Made by a program: the position numbers and the translations under genes
Shown: positions 54,833 to 64,000 of the stretch, in pieces
How the letters are laid out: each line of letters starts with the position of its first letter
Numbering within the stretch: the first letter of the stretch is position 1
Assembly (NCBI RefSeq): GCF_026013525.1
Contig: NZ_JAPDRA010000002.1
Location: 248,001-312,000, forward strand
DNA: 64,000 nt
Direction: 5' to 3'
Origin: Sphingomonas canadensis
Lineage (GTDB): Bacteria > Pseudomonadota > Alphaproteobacteria > Sphingomonadales > Sphingomonadaceae
The notes under the pieces: model-generated
The model's input: only the letters and a program-made list of their open reading frames with translations
Told to the model about the DNA's origin: nothing
Databases searched by the model: none

Positions 54833-55618
54833 TTATCCGAACCAGCGCAAAAGCACACCGCTGCTGATCAGGTTGAACAGGCTGGTGACGGTCAGCACCA
54901 CGCCCACCAGCAACAGCAGCAGCCGGGGCTTCACACGCTTGGCGAACATCGCGCCAAAGGGGGCGGCGATGATCCCGCCCAGCAGCAGCCCCGCCGTCGC
55001 CTGCGTCACCGCCGCCCAGCCGAGCTGCGACAGGAAGGTGATCGAGATGGTGAGCGTCAGGAAGAACTCGGCGGTGTTGACGGTGCCGATCGTCTTGCGC
55101 GGGCTGGCGCCCTGGACCAGCAGGTTGGAGGTGACGATCGGCCCCCAGCCGCCGCCGCCCGCCGCGTCCAGGAAGCCGCCCGCCAGCCCCAGCGGCTCGA
55201 TCACCTTGGGCTTGCGGTCCTGCGGCGGGAAGCGCCAGCCGCGATACAGCAGGTTCAGGCCGATCAGCGTCAGGTAGATCAGGATGAACGGCTTCGCGAG
55301 CGAGGCATCGATGTTCGACAGGACATAGGCGCCCAGCACGCCGCCGATCACGCCCGGGATCATCAGCCGGAAGAAGATCTTCCAGTCCACGTTGCGGTGG
55401 GCGACATGGCTGACGCCCGAAACCGCGGTGGTCACCGTCTCCACCGCATGCACGCCGGCGGAGGCCGCCGCGGGCGGCACGCCCAGGCTGAGCAGCAGCG
55501 TGTTGGAAATCACGCCGAACGCCATGCCCAGCGCGCCATCCACCATCTGCGCCGCGAATCCCACGAGCACAAAGGCGAGGAAGGCGGCTGGTTCGATGGT
55601 CGTCAGGTCCACGGACAT
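54833..55618 (-). CDS. TauE/SafE family permease (first copy)
   Basis: This 261-residue protein has about eight transmembrane segments. It carries the repeated TauE/SafE pattern: AAQMVDGALGMAFGV in the first half and GGFLDAAGGGGWGPIVTS in the second. The family moves sulfite, sulfoacetate or other organic anions across the inner membrane. An AT-rich GTATG/ATATAC site with the AATTAG core lies 33 bp before the start, as for several catabolic genes. It is 164 bp from the second TauE/SafE gene, which belongs to the cys operon. Confidence 0.88.
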   Translation of the reverse strand: MSVDLTTIEPAAFLAFVLVGFAAQMVDGALGMAFGVISNTLLLSLGVPPAAASAGVHAVETVTTAVSGVSHVAHRNVDWKIFFRLMIPGVIGGVLGAYVLSNIDASLAKPFILIYLTLIGLNLLYRGWRFPPQDRKPKVIEPLGLAGGFLDAAGGGGWGPIVTSNLLVQGASPRKTIGTVNTAEFFLTLTISITFLSQLGWAAVTQATAGLLLGGIIAAPFGAMFAKRVKPRLLLLLVGVVLTVTSLFNLISSGVLLRWFG

Positions 55619-55650
55619 CTCCCGGGCTGGCCGCGGACTTAATGCCCACG

Positions 55651-55667
55651 TAATTAGTATGATATAC
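55651..55667. promoter_or_regulatory. Partial shared motif upstream of the first TauE/SafE gene
   Basis: TAATTAGTATG (55651-55661) continues to ATATAC; GTAT (55657-55660) and ATAC (55664-55667) form a small dyad. Its minus strand reads CATACTAATTACG, matching the desB and fdsG sites. Confidence 0.4.
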
Positions 55668-55782
55668 GCCGATAGCGGTTATCGGCGCGGGAATCCATAG
55701 CGCAGGATCGTCGCGCCGCTGGAACGATGCGGCGGACAACCGGCTCCGCGCGACGGACCGATCGGCCCTGCACGCCGTGGCA

Positions 55783-56565
55783 TCATGCCAGCAGCTTGTA
55801 TCCGGCGAATGCCAGAACGGCGGCCAGCGCGGGCTGGATCACCTTTTCCGGTACCAGCGCCGAAAGCCGCGCGCCGATCACGATGCCCGGGATCGATCCC
55901 AGCAGCAGCAGCCCCAGCAACCGGAAGTCGACGGTCCCGATCAGCAGGTGGACCAGCCCGCCGACCAGCGCGATCGGCACGGCATGGACGATATCGGTGC
56001 CCACCAGCTTCCTGAGCGACAGGCGGCGCGGATAGAGCATCAGCAGCATCGTCGCCCCCAGCGCCCCCGCGCCGACCGAGGTGAGCGTGACCAGCAGCCC
56101 CAGGATCGCTCCGGCGCCCACCGTCGCCGCCGCGCGCAGCGTGCGGAAGGCCGAACCCGCGCCCAGCGTGACATGCGCCGCCGCCCGAACCAGCCGCCCG
56201 CGAAACAGCGTGGCGACCGCCGTGGCCACCAGCACCGCGCCCAGCCCGTGCGAGAGCAGCCCCGGCCCGATCCGTTCGATCCCCAGATGCCACAGCCACA
56301 GCCCGGTGAGCAGCGCGGCGGGGATGCTGCCGATCGCCAGCAGCCGCACCACGCCGAAATCGACGCTGGCGTGGCGATGATGGGCATAGCCGCCCACCGT
56401 CTTGGTGACCGCGGCGAACCACAGGTCGGTGCCGATCGCGGTGGCGGGCGCCACGCCGAACATCAGGATCAGCAGCGGCGACATCAGCGAACCGCCGCCC
56501 ACGCCCGTAAGCCCGACGATCAGCCCGACGAGCAGCCCCGCCAGCGCGTTGAGCGCATCCATCAT
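55783..56565 (-). CDS. TauE/SafE family permease (second copy, cys-linked)
   Basis: This 260-residue protein has about eight transmembrane segments and the N-terminal pattern GLLVGLIVGLTGVGGGSLMSP typical of TauE/SafE. It overlaps the cysQ stop (ATGA), placing it at the end of the cysD-cysNC-cysQ operon. In that setting it probably exports sulfite or takes part in sulfate or sulfite movement. It shares only family-level similarity with the permease at 54.8 kb, so the two are not recent duplicates. Confidence 0.88.
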   Translation of the reverse strand: MMDALNALAGLLVGLIVGLTGVGGGSLMSPLLILMFGVAPATAIGTDLWFAAVTKTVGGYAHHRHASVDFGVVRLLAIGSIPAALLTGLWLWHLGIERIGPGLLSHGLGAVLVATAVATLFRGRLVRAAAHVTLGAGSAFRTLRAAATVGAGAILGLLVTLTSVGAGALGATMLLMLYPRRLSLRKLVGTDIVHAVPIALVGGLVHLLIGTVDFRLLGLLLLGSIPGIVIGARLSALVPEKVIQPALAAVLAFAGYKLLA

Positions 56566-57317
56566 GCGGGCGCGGTTCCCGCCGCGGCGATCAGCGCCAG
56601 CAGGTGATCGGCCAGCTCCGGCCGGCAGAACAACAGGTCGGGCACGCGCGTATCGGCGTTGTTGTAGACCAGCGGCGATCCGTCCGCGCGCGATGCGTGG
56701 AGCCCGGCGGCCAGCGCCACCGCGGCCGGGGCGCAATTGTCCCACTCATATTGGCCGCCGGCGTGGAAATAGATGTCGGCCTCGCCGCGCACCACCGCCA
56801 TCGCCTTGGCGCCCGCCGATCCCATCGGGATCAGCTCGGCGCCGATCGCCCCGGCGATCGCGGTCACTTCGGCGGGCGCGCGCGTGCGGCTCACCACCAT
56901 GCGCGGCGGCGATTGCGCGGGAATCGGGGCATAGGCGCCGTCGGTGGCCAGCGTGAGGCCCAGCGCCGGCAGCGCGACCGCGCCCACCTCCGGCCGCCCG
57001 TCGATCGCCAGCGCGACATGCACCGCCCAGTCGCTGCGGCCTTCGCCATATTCGCGCGTGCCGTCCAGCGGATCGATGATCCACACGCGGCGGAAATCCA
57101 GCCGCTTGCGGTCGTCGGCCGATTCCTCGGACAGGAAGCCGTCGTCCGGCCGCGCGGCGCGCAGCCGCTCCAGGATCAGCGCGTTGGCGCGGCGATCGCC
57201 CTCGTCGCCCAGCGCACGGCCCTGATGCCCTTCCTCGCGGATGGCGAGCAGCAGGCGCCCCGCCTCGGCCGCCACTTCCGCGGCCAGCGCGGCGTCGGTC
57301 AGCGATGCGGCGCTCAC
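56562..57317 (-). CDS. cysQ: 3'(2'),5'-bisphosphate nucleotidase
   Basis: This protein of about 251 residues belongs to the inositol monophosphatase-like family. Metal-binding motifs are FLSEESADD and [12 protein letters not shown], with a late [12 protein letters not shown]. CysQ removes 3'-phosphoadenosine 5'-phosphate formed during sulfate assimilation. The GTG at 57317 overlaps the cysNC stop (GTGA) and has GGAG nine bases upstream; an ATG at 57332 is also possible. It is co-transcribed with cysD and cysNC. Confidence 0.92.
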   Translation of the reverse strand: MSAASLTDAALAAEVAAEAGRLLLAIREEGHQGRALGDEGDRRANALILERLRAARPDDGFLSEESADDRKRLDFRRVWIIDPLDGTREYGEGRSDWAVHVALAIDGRPEVGAVALPALGLTLATDGAYAPIPAQSPPRMVVSRTRAPAEVTAIAGAIGAELIPMGSAGAKAMAVVRGEADIYFHAGGQYEWDNCAPAAVALAAGLHASRADGSPLVYNNADTRVPDLLFCRPELADHLLALIAAAGTAPA

Positions 57318-59248
57318 AGCACGGGGCTCCACACGCCCATGATCGCCTCGACGATCTGCTCGGCCGCCTCTTCAGGCGCGGTGCGGGTGGTGTCGATGCG
57401 GATCTCGGGGTTCAGCGGCGCCTCATAGGGGCTGGAGATGCCGGTGAAATTGGCGAGCTGGCCCGCGCGCGCCTTCTTGTACAGGCCCTTCACGTCGCGT
57501 GCCTCCGCCACCTCCAGCGGGGTATCGATGAAGATCTCGAAGAACTCGCCTTCGGGCAGCATCCGGCGCACCATCTCGCGTTCTGCCCGGAACGGCGAGA
57601 TGAAGGCGGTGAGCACGATCAGCCCGGCGTCGGTCATCAGCTTCGCCACCTCGCCAACGCGGCGGATATTCTCGATCCGGTCGGCGTCGGTGAAGCCCAG
57701 GTCCTTGTTCAGCCCGTGGCGGATATTGTCGCCGTCGAGCAGGAAGCTGTGCTTGCCCAGCGCGTGCAGCTTCTTCTCCACCAGGTTGGCGACGGTGGAC
57801 TTGCCCGATCCCGAAAGGCCGGTGAACCACAGGAGGCGCGGCTGCTGGTGCTTCTGCGCGGCATGCGCCTCGCGGCTGATCTCGATCGCCTGCCAATGGA
57901 CGTTCTGGCTGCGGCGCAGCGCGAAGGCGATCATTCCGGCGGCCACGGTGCGGTTGGTGATCTTGTCGATCAGGATGAAGCCGCCCAGGTCCTTGCTGTG
58001 ATGCGCGCCATCGCCGGCATAGGGCTCGAACGGGATGCCGCGATCGGTATAGACCTCCGCCACGCCGATATCGTTCAGCCCCAGCGTCTTCACGCTCAGC
58101 TCGGCCATGGTGTTGACGCAGATCGCGTGCCGGGGCTGCTGCACGGTGGCGGAAACGGTCGAGGTGCCGGTCTTCAGCCAATAGGCGCGTCCGGGGAGCA
58201 GCTCCTCCTGGTCCATCCACACGATCGTCGCCTGAAACTGGTCGGCCACCTGGGGCGGGTCGTCCGCCGCCGCGATCACGTCGCCGCGCGAACAGTCGAT
58301 CTCGTCGGCCAGGGTGATGGTGACCGATTGCCCCGCCACCGCCTCCGGCAGGTCGCCGCCCATGGTCACGATCCGCGCCACCGTGGAGGTGCGCCCCGAA
58401 GGCAGCACCCGCACCGCATCGCCAGGCTTCAGCGTGCCGCTGGCGATCAGCCCGGCAAAGCCGCGGAAGTCCAGGTTGGGACGGTTCACCCACTGCACCG
58501 GCATGCGGAACGGCCGCGCCTGATCGGCGGTTACGTCCAGCTCCACCGTCTCCAGATGGTCGATCAGCACCGGCCCGTCATACCAGTCCATGCTGGCCGA
58601 TCGCGCCGCGATATTGTCGCCCGCCAGGCCGGATATCGGGATCGGCACGAACGCCTCGATCCCGATCGATTTCGCGAAGGCGGCATAATCGGCCACGATC
58701 GCGTCGAACACCGCGCGGTCATAGCCGACCAGGTCCATCTTGTTCACCGCCAGCACGATGTGGCGGATGCCGATCAGGTGCGCGAGATAGCTGTGCCGCC
58801 GCGTCTGCGTCAGCACACCCTTGCGCGCGTCGATCAGGATCACGGCCAGGTCGGCGGTGGACGCGCCCGTCACCATGTTGCGGGTGTACTGCTCGTGGCC
58901 CGGCGTGTCGGCGACGATGAACTTGCGCTTCTCGGTCGCGAAGAAGCGATAGGCGACGTCGATGGTGATACCCTGTTCGCGCTCGGCGGCGAGGCCGTCG
59001 ACCAGCAGCGCGAAATCGATGTTCTGCCCCTGCGTGCCGACGCGCTTGCTGTCGCTCTCCAGCGCGGCGAGCTGATCCTCGAATATCTGCTTCGAATCAT
59101 AGAGCAGCCGGCCGATCAGCGTCGATTTGCCGTCGTCCACGCTGCCGCAGGTGATGAAGCGCAGCAGCGTCTTGTTCTGGTGGAGCGCGAGATAGGTCTC
59201 GATGTCCTGGGCGATCAGATCGTCGGGGCGGTAGGATGGGGCGCTCAT
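57314..59248 (-). CDS. cysNC: Bifunctional sulfate adenylyltransferase subunit 1 / APS kinase
   Basis: This 644-residue fusion has an N-terminal CysN GTPase (about 1-430) with [17 protein letters not shown] and NKMD, and a C-terminal CysC APS kinase (about 455-644) with the P-loop GLSGSGKST and [10 protein letters not shown]. Together with CysD it makes APS from sulfate and ATP and then phosphorylates it to PAPS. The ATG at 59248 overlaps the cysD stop. The fusion is common in alphaproteobacteria. Confidence 0.96.
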   Translation of the reverse strand: MSAPSYRPDDLIAQDIETYLALHQNKTLLRFITCGSVDDGKSTLIGRLLYDSKQIFEDQLAALESDSKRVGTQGQNIDFALLVDGLAAEREQGITIDVAYRFFATEKRKFIVADTPGHEQYTRNMVTGASTADLAVILIDARKGVLTQTRRHSYLAHLIGIRHIVLAVNKMDLVGYDRAVFDAIVADYAAFAKSIGIEAFVPIPISGLAGDNIAARSASMDWYDGPVLIDHLETVELDVTADQARPFRMPVQWVNRPNLDFRGFAGLIASGTLKPGDAVRVLPSGRTSTVARIVTMGGDLPEAVAGQSVTITLADEIDCSRGDVIAAADDPPQVADQFQATIVWMDQEELLPGRAYWLKTGTSTVSATVQQPRHAICVNTMAELSVKTLGLNDIGVAEVYTDRGIPFEPYAGDGAHHSKDLGGFILIDKITNRTVAAGMIAFALRRSQNVHWQAIEISREAHAAQKHQQPRLLWFTGLSGSGKSTVANLVEKKLHALGKHSFLLDGDNIRHGLNKDLGFTDADRIENIRRVGEVAKLMTDAGLIVLTAFISPFRAEREMVRRMLPEGEFFEIFIDTPLEVAEARDVKGLYKKARAGQLANFTGISSPYEAPLNPEIRIDTTRTAPEEAAEQIVEAIMGVWSPVL

Positions 59249-60156
59249 CAGAAATACCCCTCCTGCTTCTTCTTCTCCATGCCGGCGCCGCCCGCGTCCT
59301 TGTCGATCGCGCGGCCCTGGCGTTCGCTGGTGGTGGTCAGCAGCATCTCCTGCACCACCTCGGCCAGCGTCGCGGCCTCGCTCTCCACCGCGCCGGTCAA
59401 GGGATAGCAGCCGAGCGTGCGGAAGCGCACCGATCGTTCCACCGGCACCTCGCCGGGCTTCAGCGGAAAGCGATCGTCGTCCACCATCAGGATCAGCCCG
59501 TCGCGCTCCACCGTGGGCCGCGGCGCCGCGAAATACAGCGGCACGATCTCGATCCCCTCGGCCATGATATATTGCCAGATGTCGAGCTCGGTCCAGTTTG
59601 AGATAGGGAAGACGCGCATGCTCTCCCCCCGGGCCTTGTGCGCGTTGTACAGCCGCCACAGCTCCGGCCGCTGGTTCTTGGGGTCCCAGCGGTGGTTGGC
59701 GGAGCGGAAGCTGAACACGCGCTCCTTGGCCCGGCTCTTCTCCTCGTCGCGCCGCGCGCCGCCGAACGCCGCGTCGAAGCCATATTTGTCCAGCGCCTGC
59801 TTCAGCCCCTCGGTCTTCCACATGTCGGTGTGGAGCGCGCCGTGATCGAACGGGTTGATCCCGCGCTCCATCGCCTCGGGATTATGGTGGACCAGCAGGT
59901 CCATGCCCGCGTCGTGCGCCGCCTTGTCGCGCAGCGCGTACATCGCCCGGAACTTCCAGGTGGTGTCGACGTGCAGCAGCGGGAAGGGCGGCGGCGCGGG
60001 ATAGAAGGCCTTTTTGGCAAGATGCAGCATCACCGCCGAATCCTTGCCGACGGAATAGAGCATCACAGGCTTCTCGGCCTCCGCGACGACCTCGCGCAGG
60101 ATGTGGATGCTTTCGGCTTCGAGCCGCTGGAGATGGGTCAGTGCCCGGGTGTTCAT
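59248..60156 (-). CDS. cysD: Sulfate adenylyltransferase subunit 2
   Basis: This 302-residue PP-loop ATPase has [14 protein letters not shown] (near residue 35) and the conserved segments [20 protein letters not shown] and [11 protein letters not shown]. It adenylates sulfate, using energy from GTP hydrolysis by CysN. It is the first gene of cysD-cysNC-cysQ-tauE, all overlapping, which is consistent with stoichiometric production. Confidence 0.97.
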   Translation of the reverse strand: MNTRALTHLQRLEAESIHILREVVAEAEKPVMLYSVGKDSAVMLHLAKKAFYPAPPPFPLLHVDTTWKFRAMYALRDKAAHDAGMDLLVHHNPEAMERGINPFDHGALHTDMWKTEGLKQALDKYGFDAAFGGARRDEEKSRAKERVFSFRSANHRWDPKNQRPELWRLYNAHKARGESMRVFPISNWTELDIWQYIMAEGIEIVPLYFAAPRPTVERDGLILMVDDDRFPLKPGEVPVERSVRFRTLGCYPLTGAVESEAATLAEVVQEMLLTTTSERQGRAIDKDAGGAGMEKKKQEGYF

Positions 60157-60234
60157 TCAGGTGTCTTTGCCGCAATCTGGTGTCGCGATGCCAGCTAATG
60201 GCTGATCGCGCGCGGTAGCACCTGTTTTTTATTG

Positions 60235-60262
60235 ACCGCGCCACAGCCTGGCTTGGCGCGGT
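60235..60262. other. Hairpin between the GGDEF-EAL gene and cysD
   Basis: ACCGCGCCA (60235-60243) and TGGCGCGGT (60254-60262) flank a 10-base loop. On the plus strand a T-run (60225-60230) precedes it, so it is not a textbook terminator for the minus-strand gene that ends at 60296. Confidence 0.4.
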
Positions 60263-60295
60263 AATCCCGCGCCGGGCGGCCGTGCCGCGCGCGGG

Positions 60296-61978
60296 TCAGC
60301 CGGCCATCCGGCGTCCGGCCTCGTCCTGCGGCTCGGCCAGGGGGACCTGCTCGGGGGCGAGTTGTACGGGCTGGGCGGCGGCCGGAACCTGGCTGGCGGC
60401 AGGCTGCTGGAGCAGGCGGCGCTCGGCCAGCAGGCGGCGGACGCCGGTGGCCGACAGCGGTTTGCCATAGAACCAGCCCTGGCCCTTGGCGATGCCGATC
60501 GAGCGCAGCCGCTCCTCCACCTGTCCGTCTTCGATGCCCTCGGCCGTCACCGGCAGGTTCAGCGATTCGCCCAGCCGCGCGATGGCGTTGACGATCGCGG
60601 CGGAATCCGCGCTCTCGTTCAGCGACATGACGAAGCTCTTGTCGATCTTGATCCGGTCGAACGGCAGCGCGCGCAGGTGCGCCAGCGACGAATAGCCGGT
60701 GCCGAAATCGTCGAGCGCGATGCGCGCGCCCTGGTTCTTCAGGCTGCCGACGATCGATTGCGCCAGCGCCAGATTGTCGAACAGCGAGCTTTCGGTGATC
60801 TCGATCTCCAGCCGGTTCGCGGGGAAGCCGGTCTCGGTCATCACCTTGATGATCTTCTGCGCCAGCCATGCGTCGCGGAGCTGCCACGGCGAGATGTTGA
60901 TCGACAGGCTGAGCGAAGGGTCCCAGTCGCGCGCGGTGGTGAAGGCCTGGCGCATGATCGACAGCGAAAGCTCCGCGATCATGCCGGTTTCCTCGGCGAT
61001 CGGGATGAACAATTCGGGGCTGATCAGCCCGCGCTGCGGATGTTCCCAGCGGGCCAGCACCTCGAAACCATGCAGGCGGCCCGAGGCAAGGTCGATCTGC
61101 TGCTCGAAATAGGGGACGATCTCCATCCGCGGGATGGCGGTGCGCAGCCCGCTCTCCAGCTCGTTGCGAACCTGAAGCTCGCGCTCCATCGAATGATCGA
61201 ACCAGGCATAGCGGTTGCGGCCCGATTTCTTCGCCGCATACATCGCGATGTCGGCGGACCGCATCAGCGCGTCGATGCTGGGGCAATCGAAGTCCGATCG
61301 CGCCACGCCCAGCGAGCAGCTTATGTGCAGGTGCAGCCCTTCGGCCTCGAACGGCTGGGCCATGCGGTTCACCAGCCGCTCGGCGATTCGCTCGACGGTG
61401 TCGGGCTGGGCCGCGTCGAACAGGAATCCGCAGGCGAACTCGTCGCCGCCCAGCCGGGCGGTGAGCGCGATCGGCGGCATCGCGGCGGCGATCTCGGCCG
61501 CCACCGCGCGCAACAGCGCGTCGCCCACGGCATGGCCGTGCATGTCGTTGATGGTCTTGAAGTGATCGAGGTCGAGCATCATCAGCACCATCGCCTTGCG
61601 GCGGCGCTCGGCGCGGACGAACATCGCCGCGCCTTCCTCGGCCAGGCTGCGGCGGTTGAGGAAGCCGGTCAGCGGATCGCGGCTGGCGAGGTGCTGGGCG
61701 CGCTCCTCGGCAGCGGCGCGGATGCGCACCTCGTCGCGCAGCGCGCTGTGGCGCCGCCAGCCGAACAGGATCAGCGCGACGTTGAGCAGCAGCGCGATCA
61801 CCAGCGTGCGGTCCGCGGGCGCGCCGCCCTGGAAATAATATTGCAGCGTGGTCGCCAGCACCGAGCTTCCGGTGCCGACGAACATCAGGATCGCGGCGAC
61901 GCTGATCGCCCCGGTCAACAGGTCTTGGCGAGCCTTGGCGGGCTGGTTCCGGACGGGGACGTCTAGATCCAGAGACAT
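60296..61978 (-). CDS. Membrane-bound GGDEF-EAL cyclic-di-GMP protein
   Basis: This 560-residue protein has two N-terminal transmembrane segments (about 23-45 and 60-75), a GGDEF domain (about 100-260) with intact RLGGDEF, and an EAL domain (about 275-520) with EVLAR in place of EALxR and the later DDFGTGYSS loop. Both active sites look functional, so it may make or break cyclic-di-GMP, the messenger for motility and biofilm. The C-terminal 40 residues are Gln/Pro/Ala-rich and of low complexity. The ATG at 61978 has GGGGGAG ten bases upstream; a TTG at 61984 is a weaker option. Confidence 0.9.
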   Translation of the reverse strand: MSLDLDVPVRNQPAKARQDLLTGAISVAAILMFVGTGSSVLATTLQYYFQGGAPADRTLVIALLLNVALILFGWRRHSALRDEVRIRAAAEERAQHLASRDPLTGFLNRRSLAEEGAAMFVRAERRRKAMVLMMLDLDHFKTINDMHGHAVGDALLRAVAAEIAAAMPPIALTARLGGDEFACGFLFDAAQPDTVERIAERLVNRMAQPFEAEGLHLHISCSLGVARSDFDCPSIDALMRSADIAMYAAKKSGRNRYAWFDHSMERELQVRNELESGLRTAIPRMEIVPYFEQQIDLASGRLHGFEVLARWEHPQRGLISPELFIPIAEETGMIAELSLSIMRQAFTTARDWDPSLSLSINISPWQLRDAWLAQKIIKVMTETGFPANRLEIEITESSLFDNLALAQSIVGSLKNQGARIALDDFGTGYSSLAHLRALPFDRIKIDKSFVMSLNESADSAAIVNAIARLGESLNLPVTAEGIEDGQVEERLRSIGIAKGQGWFYGKPLSATGVRRLLAERRLLQQPAASQVPAAAQPVQLAPEQVPLAEPQDEAGRRMAG

Positions 61979-62045
61979 TTGCAAGCTGCTCCCCCAAAGG
62001 TGACGGAACGTTTTGTCACCGCGAGAGTGTAGATCGGGTTAAGCC

Positions 62046-62081
62046 GCGCAAGGTTTTGGCGTGCCTTGCGCTTTTGCCCGT
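62046..62081 (+). terminator. First leader hairpin upstream of ffh
   Basis: GCGCAAGG (62046-62053), a ten-base loop, CCTTGCGC (62064-62071) and TTTT (62072-62075) form a terminator-like hairpin on the plus strand. No plus-strand gene precedes it, so it may be part of an ffh leader. Confidence 0.5.
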
Positions 62082-62145
62082 CCGCCGCTATGTGCCCGCC
62101 CGACCGTTCCATGGGACGCGAAGCATTGGGACGCCCAAGGGCGTA

Positions 62146-62181
62146 CGCCGGCCGACGAGGTTTCGTCCGCCGGCGTGTTTT
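62146..62181 (+). terminator. Second leader hairpin, attenuator-like, upstream of ffh
   Basis: CGCCGGCCGACGA (62146-62158), loop GGTT and TCGTCCGCCGGCG (62163-62175) form a 13-bp stem with one mismatch, followed by TGTTTT. It ends 33 bases before the ffh start, so it could stop transcription before ffh unless it is bypassed. Confidence 0.55.
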
Positions 62182-62214
62182 GCGTTTCCGGCACGGCAGG
62201 ATGGAGTTTGGCGA

Positions 62215-63717
62215 TTGTTCGATAGTCTTAGCGAGCGGCTGGGGGGCGTATTCGATCGCCTGCGCGGGCGCGGCGCGCTATCCGAGGCCGATGTGCGCAC
62301 GGCGATGCGCGAGGTGCGCGTCGCCCTGCTTGAGGCGGACGTCGCGCTGCCCGTCGCCCGCAGCTTCGTCGACAAGATCACCGAGGCCGCCGTCGGCCAG
62401 CAGGTGCTGCGCTCGGTCACGCCCGGCCAGCAGGTCGTCAAGATCGTCCATGACGCGCTGGTGGACATGCTCGGGCCGGAAACGGCGGAGCTGGAGCTGG
62501 CCGTCACCCCGCCGGCGGTGGTGATGCTGGTCGGTCTCCAGGGATCGGGCAAGACCACCACCACGGCCAAGCTGGGCCGCCTGCTCAAGTCGCAGGGCAA
62601 GAAGGTGATGATGGCGTCGCTGGACGTGAACCGTCCGGCCGCGCAGGAACAGCTCGCCGTACTCGGCACCCAGACGGATGTGGCGACGCTGCCCATCGTC
62701 GCGGGCCAGCAGCCGGTGGACATCGCCCGGCGCGCGCTCTCCGCCGCGAAGCTCCAGGGCTTTGACGTGCTGATGCTCGATACCGCGGGCCGCCTGCATG
62801 TCGATCAGGCGCTGATGGACGAGATGAAGGCGGTCGCCGGCATCGCGAACCCGGCCGAGATCCTGCTCGTCGTCGACAGCCTGACCGGCCAGGACGCGGT
62901 GAACGTCGCCAGCAGCTTCAGCGAACAGGTGCCGCTGACCGGCGTGGTCCTGACCCGCATGGACGGCGATGCGCGCGGCGGCGCGGCGCTTTCGATGCGC
63001 GCCGTCACCGGCAAGCCGATCAAGTTCGCGGGCATGGGCGAGAAGCTCGACGCGCTCGAGCCGTTCCATCCCAAGCGCGTCGCGGGCCGCATCCTGGGCA
63101 TGGGCGACGTGGTGTCGCTGGTCGAAAAGGCCGCCGCCTCGATCGAGCAGGAAGACGCCGAGCGGATGGCGCAGCGGCTTGCCAAAGGCAAGTTCGACAT
63201 GAACGATCTGCGCGCCCAGCTCGGCCAGATGCGCCGGATGGGCGGCATCGGCGCGCTGGCGGGGATGATCCCGGGCATGAAAAAGGCCCAGGCCGCGGTG
63301 GATCAGGTGGGCGGCGACAAGGTGCTGCTGCGCATGGACGCGATGATCACCTCGATGACGCCCAAGGAGCGCGAGAAGCCCGAGCTGATCAACGCCAAGC
63401 GCAAGATCCGCATCGCCAAGGGCAGCGGCACGACCGTTCAGGATGTGAACAAGCTGCTGAAAATGCACCAGGAAATGCAGACCGCGATGAAGCGCATCAA
63501 GAAGATGGGCGGGCTGAAGGGGCTGATGGGCCTGTTCGGCGGCGGCGGTGGCGGCATGGGCGGCATGGGGGGAGCGGGCGGCCCCGGCGCGGCCGGTGCG
63601 CCCGACATGGGCGACATGATGGGCAAGCTGGGCGGCCCCGGCGGCCTTCCCGGGCTGGGCGGCCCCGGCATGCCGAAGCTGCCCCCTGGTTTCGAGAATT
63701 TCCTGAAAAAGAAGTGA
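62215..63717 (+). CDS. ffh: Signal recognition particle protein Ffh
   Basis: This 500-residue GTPase directs ribosomes making membrane proteins to the translocon together with 4.5S RNA and FtsY. The N-domain starts FDSLSERLGGVFDRL, the G-domain has GLQGSGKTTTTAKLG, DVNRPAA and DTAGRLHVD, and the methionine-rich M-domain (about 300-440) has MIPGMKK and MTPKERE. A Gly/Met/Pro-rich tail (about 440-500) follows. The start is an unusual TTG at 62215, with GGAG at 62203-62206; an ATG at 62201 is out of frame. It is followed by rpsP at 36 bp. Confidence 0.97.
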   Translation: MFDSLSERLGGVFDRLRGRGALSEADVRTAMREVRVALLEADVALPVARSFVDKITEAAVGQQVLRSVTPGQQVVKIVHDALVDMLGPETAELELAVTPPAVVMLVGLQGSGKTTTTAKLGRLLKSQGKKVMMASLDVNRPAAQEQLAVLGTQTDVATLPIVAGQQPVDIARRALSAAKLQGFDVLMLDTAGRLHVDQALMDEMKAVAGIANPAEILLVVDSLTGQDAVNVASSFSEQVPLTGVVLTRMDGDARGGAALSMRAVTGKPIKFAGMGEKLDALEPFHPKRVAGRILGMGDVVSLVEKAAASIEQEDAERMAQRLAKGKFDMNDLRAQLGQMRRMGGIGALAGMIPGMKKAQAAVDQVGGDKVLLRMDAMITSMTPKEREKPELINAKRKIRIAKGSGTTVQDVNKLLKMHQEMQTAMKRIKKMGGLKGLMGLFGGGGGGMGGMGGAGGPGAAGAPDMGDMMGKLGGPGGLPGLGGPGMPKLPPGFENFLKKK

Positions 63718-63753
63718 TTTAAGACTTAGAGTTAGAGAAGGAAGAGAAGTACA

Positions 63754-64000
63754 ATGGCACTTTCCATGCGTCTTTCGCGCGGCGGTTCGAAGAAGCGCCC
63801 CTATTACCGGATCGTGGTGGCCGACGGCCGCAGCCCGCGTGACGGCAAGTTCATCGAGAAGATCGGCACCTACAACCCGCTGCTCGCCAAGGATTCGCCG
63901 GAGCGCGTGAAGCTGGACGGCGATCGCGCCAGCTATTGGCTGGGCGTCGGTGCGCAGCCGACCGATCGCGTCGCCCGCTTCCTCGACGCCGCCGGCATCA
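63754..64000 (+). CDS. rpsP: 30S ribosomal protein S16 (5' part, runs off the window)
   Basis: The first 82 residues of ribosomal protein S16 are visible, starting [19 protein letters not shown] and continuing with [30 protein letters not shown] lies upstream of the ATG. S16 is needed for assembly of the small subunit. The order ffh-rpsP is common in alphaproteobacteria; rimM and trmD usually come next, beyond the window. Confidence 0.97.
   Translation, partial: MALSMRLSRGGSKKRPYYRIVVADGRSPRDGKFIEKIGTYNPLLAKDSPERVKLDGDRASYWLGVGAQPTDRVARFLDAAGI

Noticed and set aside
57305..59407. A 700-codon plus-strand frame opposite cysNC
   Set aside because: Low-complexity shadow of a highly conserved gene.
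60235..60262. Terminator of the GGDEF-EAL gene
   Set aside because: The T-run lies on the wrong side for the minus strand; it was listed only as a hairpin.

Overview
The window is chromosomal DNA of a high-GC alphaproteobacterium, almost certainly a member of the Sphingomonadales (Sphingomonas, Sphingobium or Novosphingobium-like; the genus cannot be fixed from this sequence). The reasons are a complete protocatechuate 4,5-cleavage (lig) gene set and a DesB-type gallate dioxygenase that both resemble those known from Sphingobium SYK-6, a ferBA-ferR ferulate module, large TonB-dependent receptors with DDIVVTA-type TonB boxes, and the CTTCGACAAGCTCAGG repeat. No phage, integrase, transposase or CRISPR array was seen.

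Layout. 1-16.6 kb: an accessory catabolic and uptake cluster: MarR regulator, aldehyde dehydrogenase, SnoaL-like proteins (one with three fused domains), HpcH/HpaI aldolase, orphan solute-binding lipoprotein, two amidohydrolases, AraC regulator, TonB-dependent receptor, iron-type alcohol dehydrogenase, MFS transporter and a LysR regulator with two HTH domains. Its substrate is unknown. 16.7-28 kb: the aromatic core. desB and a divergent pair of operons, ligK-ligU-ligI-arylformate decarboxylase on the minus strand and DUF1932 dehydrogenase-ligJ-ligA-ligB-ligC on the plus strand, with a palindrome-rich control region between them. 28-33.6 kb: alpha/beta hydrolase, quinone oxidoreductase-like enzyme and ferA-ferB with the divergent regulator ferR. 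34.4-39.5 kb: an NAD-dependent molybdenum formate dehydrogenase operon, fdsG-B-A-D. 39.9-46.5 kb: CmcJ-like enzyme, a second TonB-dependent receptor, a serine hydrolase, a beta-keto acid cleavage enzyme and an MmyB-type regulator. 46.6-64 kb: mostly housekeeping genes: accA, three Flp pilins, mutT, a methyltransferase, comF, glutaredoxin, a nitrilase-family enzyme, DUF1178, tRNA-Arg, a DUF6065-JmjC fusion, two TauE/SafE permeases, cysD-cysNC-cysQ, a GGDEF-EAL protein, ffh and the start of rpsP.

How it fits together. Ferulate is activated (FerA) and cleaved to vanillin plus acetyl-CoA (FerB). Vanillate demethylation, encoded elsewhere, gives protocatechuate and a C1 unit that the formate dehydrogenase could oxidise. 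Protocatechuate is opened by LigAB, oxidised by LigC, hydrolysed by LigI, tautomerised by LigU, hydrated by LigJ and cleaved by LigK to pyruvate and oxaloacetate. Gallate enters at 4-oxalomesaconate through DesB. Receptors at 9.3 and 41 kb and the MFS transporter probably serve uptake.

The most notable non-coding observation is a family of AT-rich dyads (GTATG-N5-CATAC, often joined to ATACTAATT-CG) placed about 33-50 bp upstream of desB, the 29.8 kb dehydrogenase, fdsG, the CmcJ-like gene and, in partial form, the aldehyde dehydrogenase and one TauE gene. They suggest a shared regulator linking scattered catabolic genes. All functions are inferred from sequence motifs and family knowledge; no database search was run.
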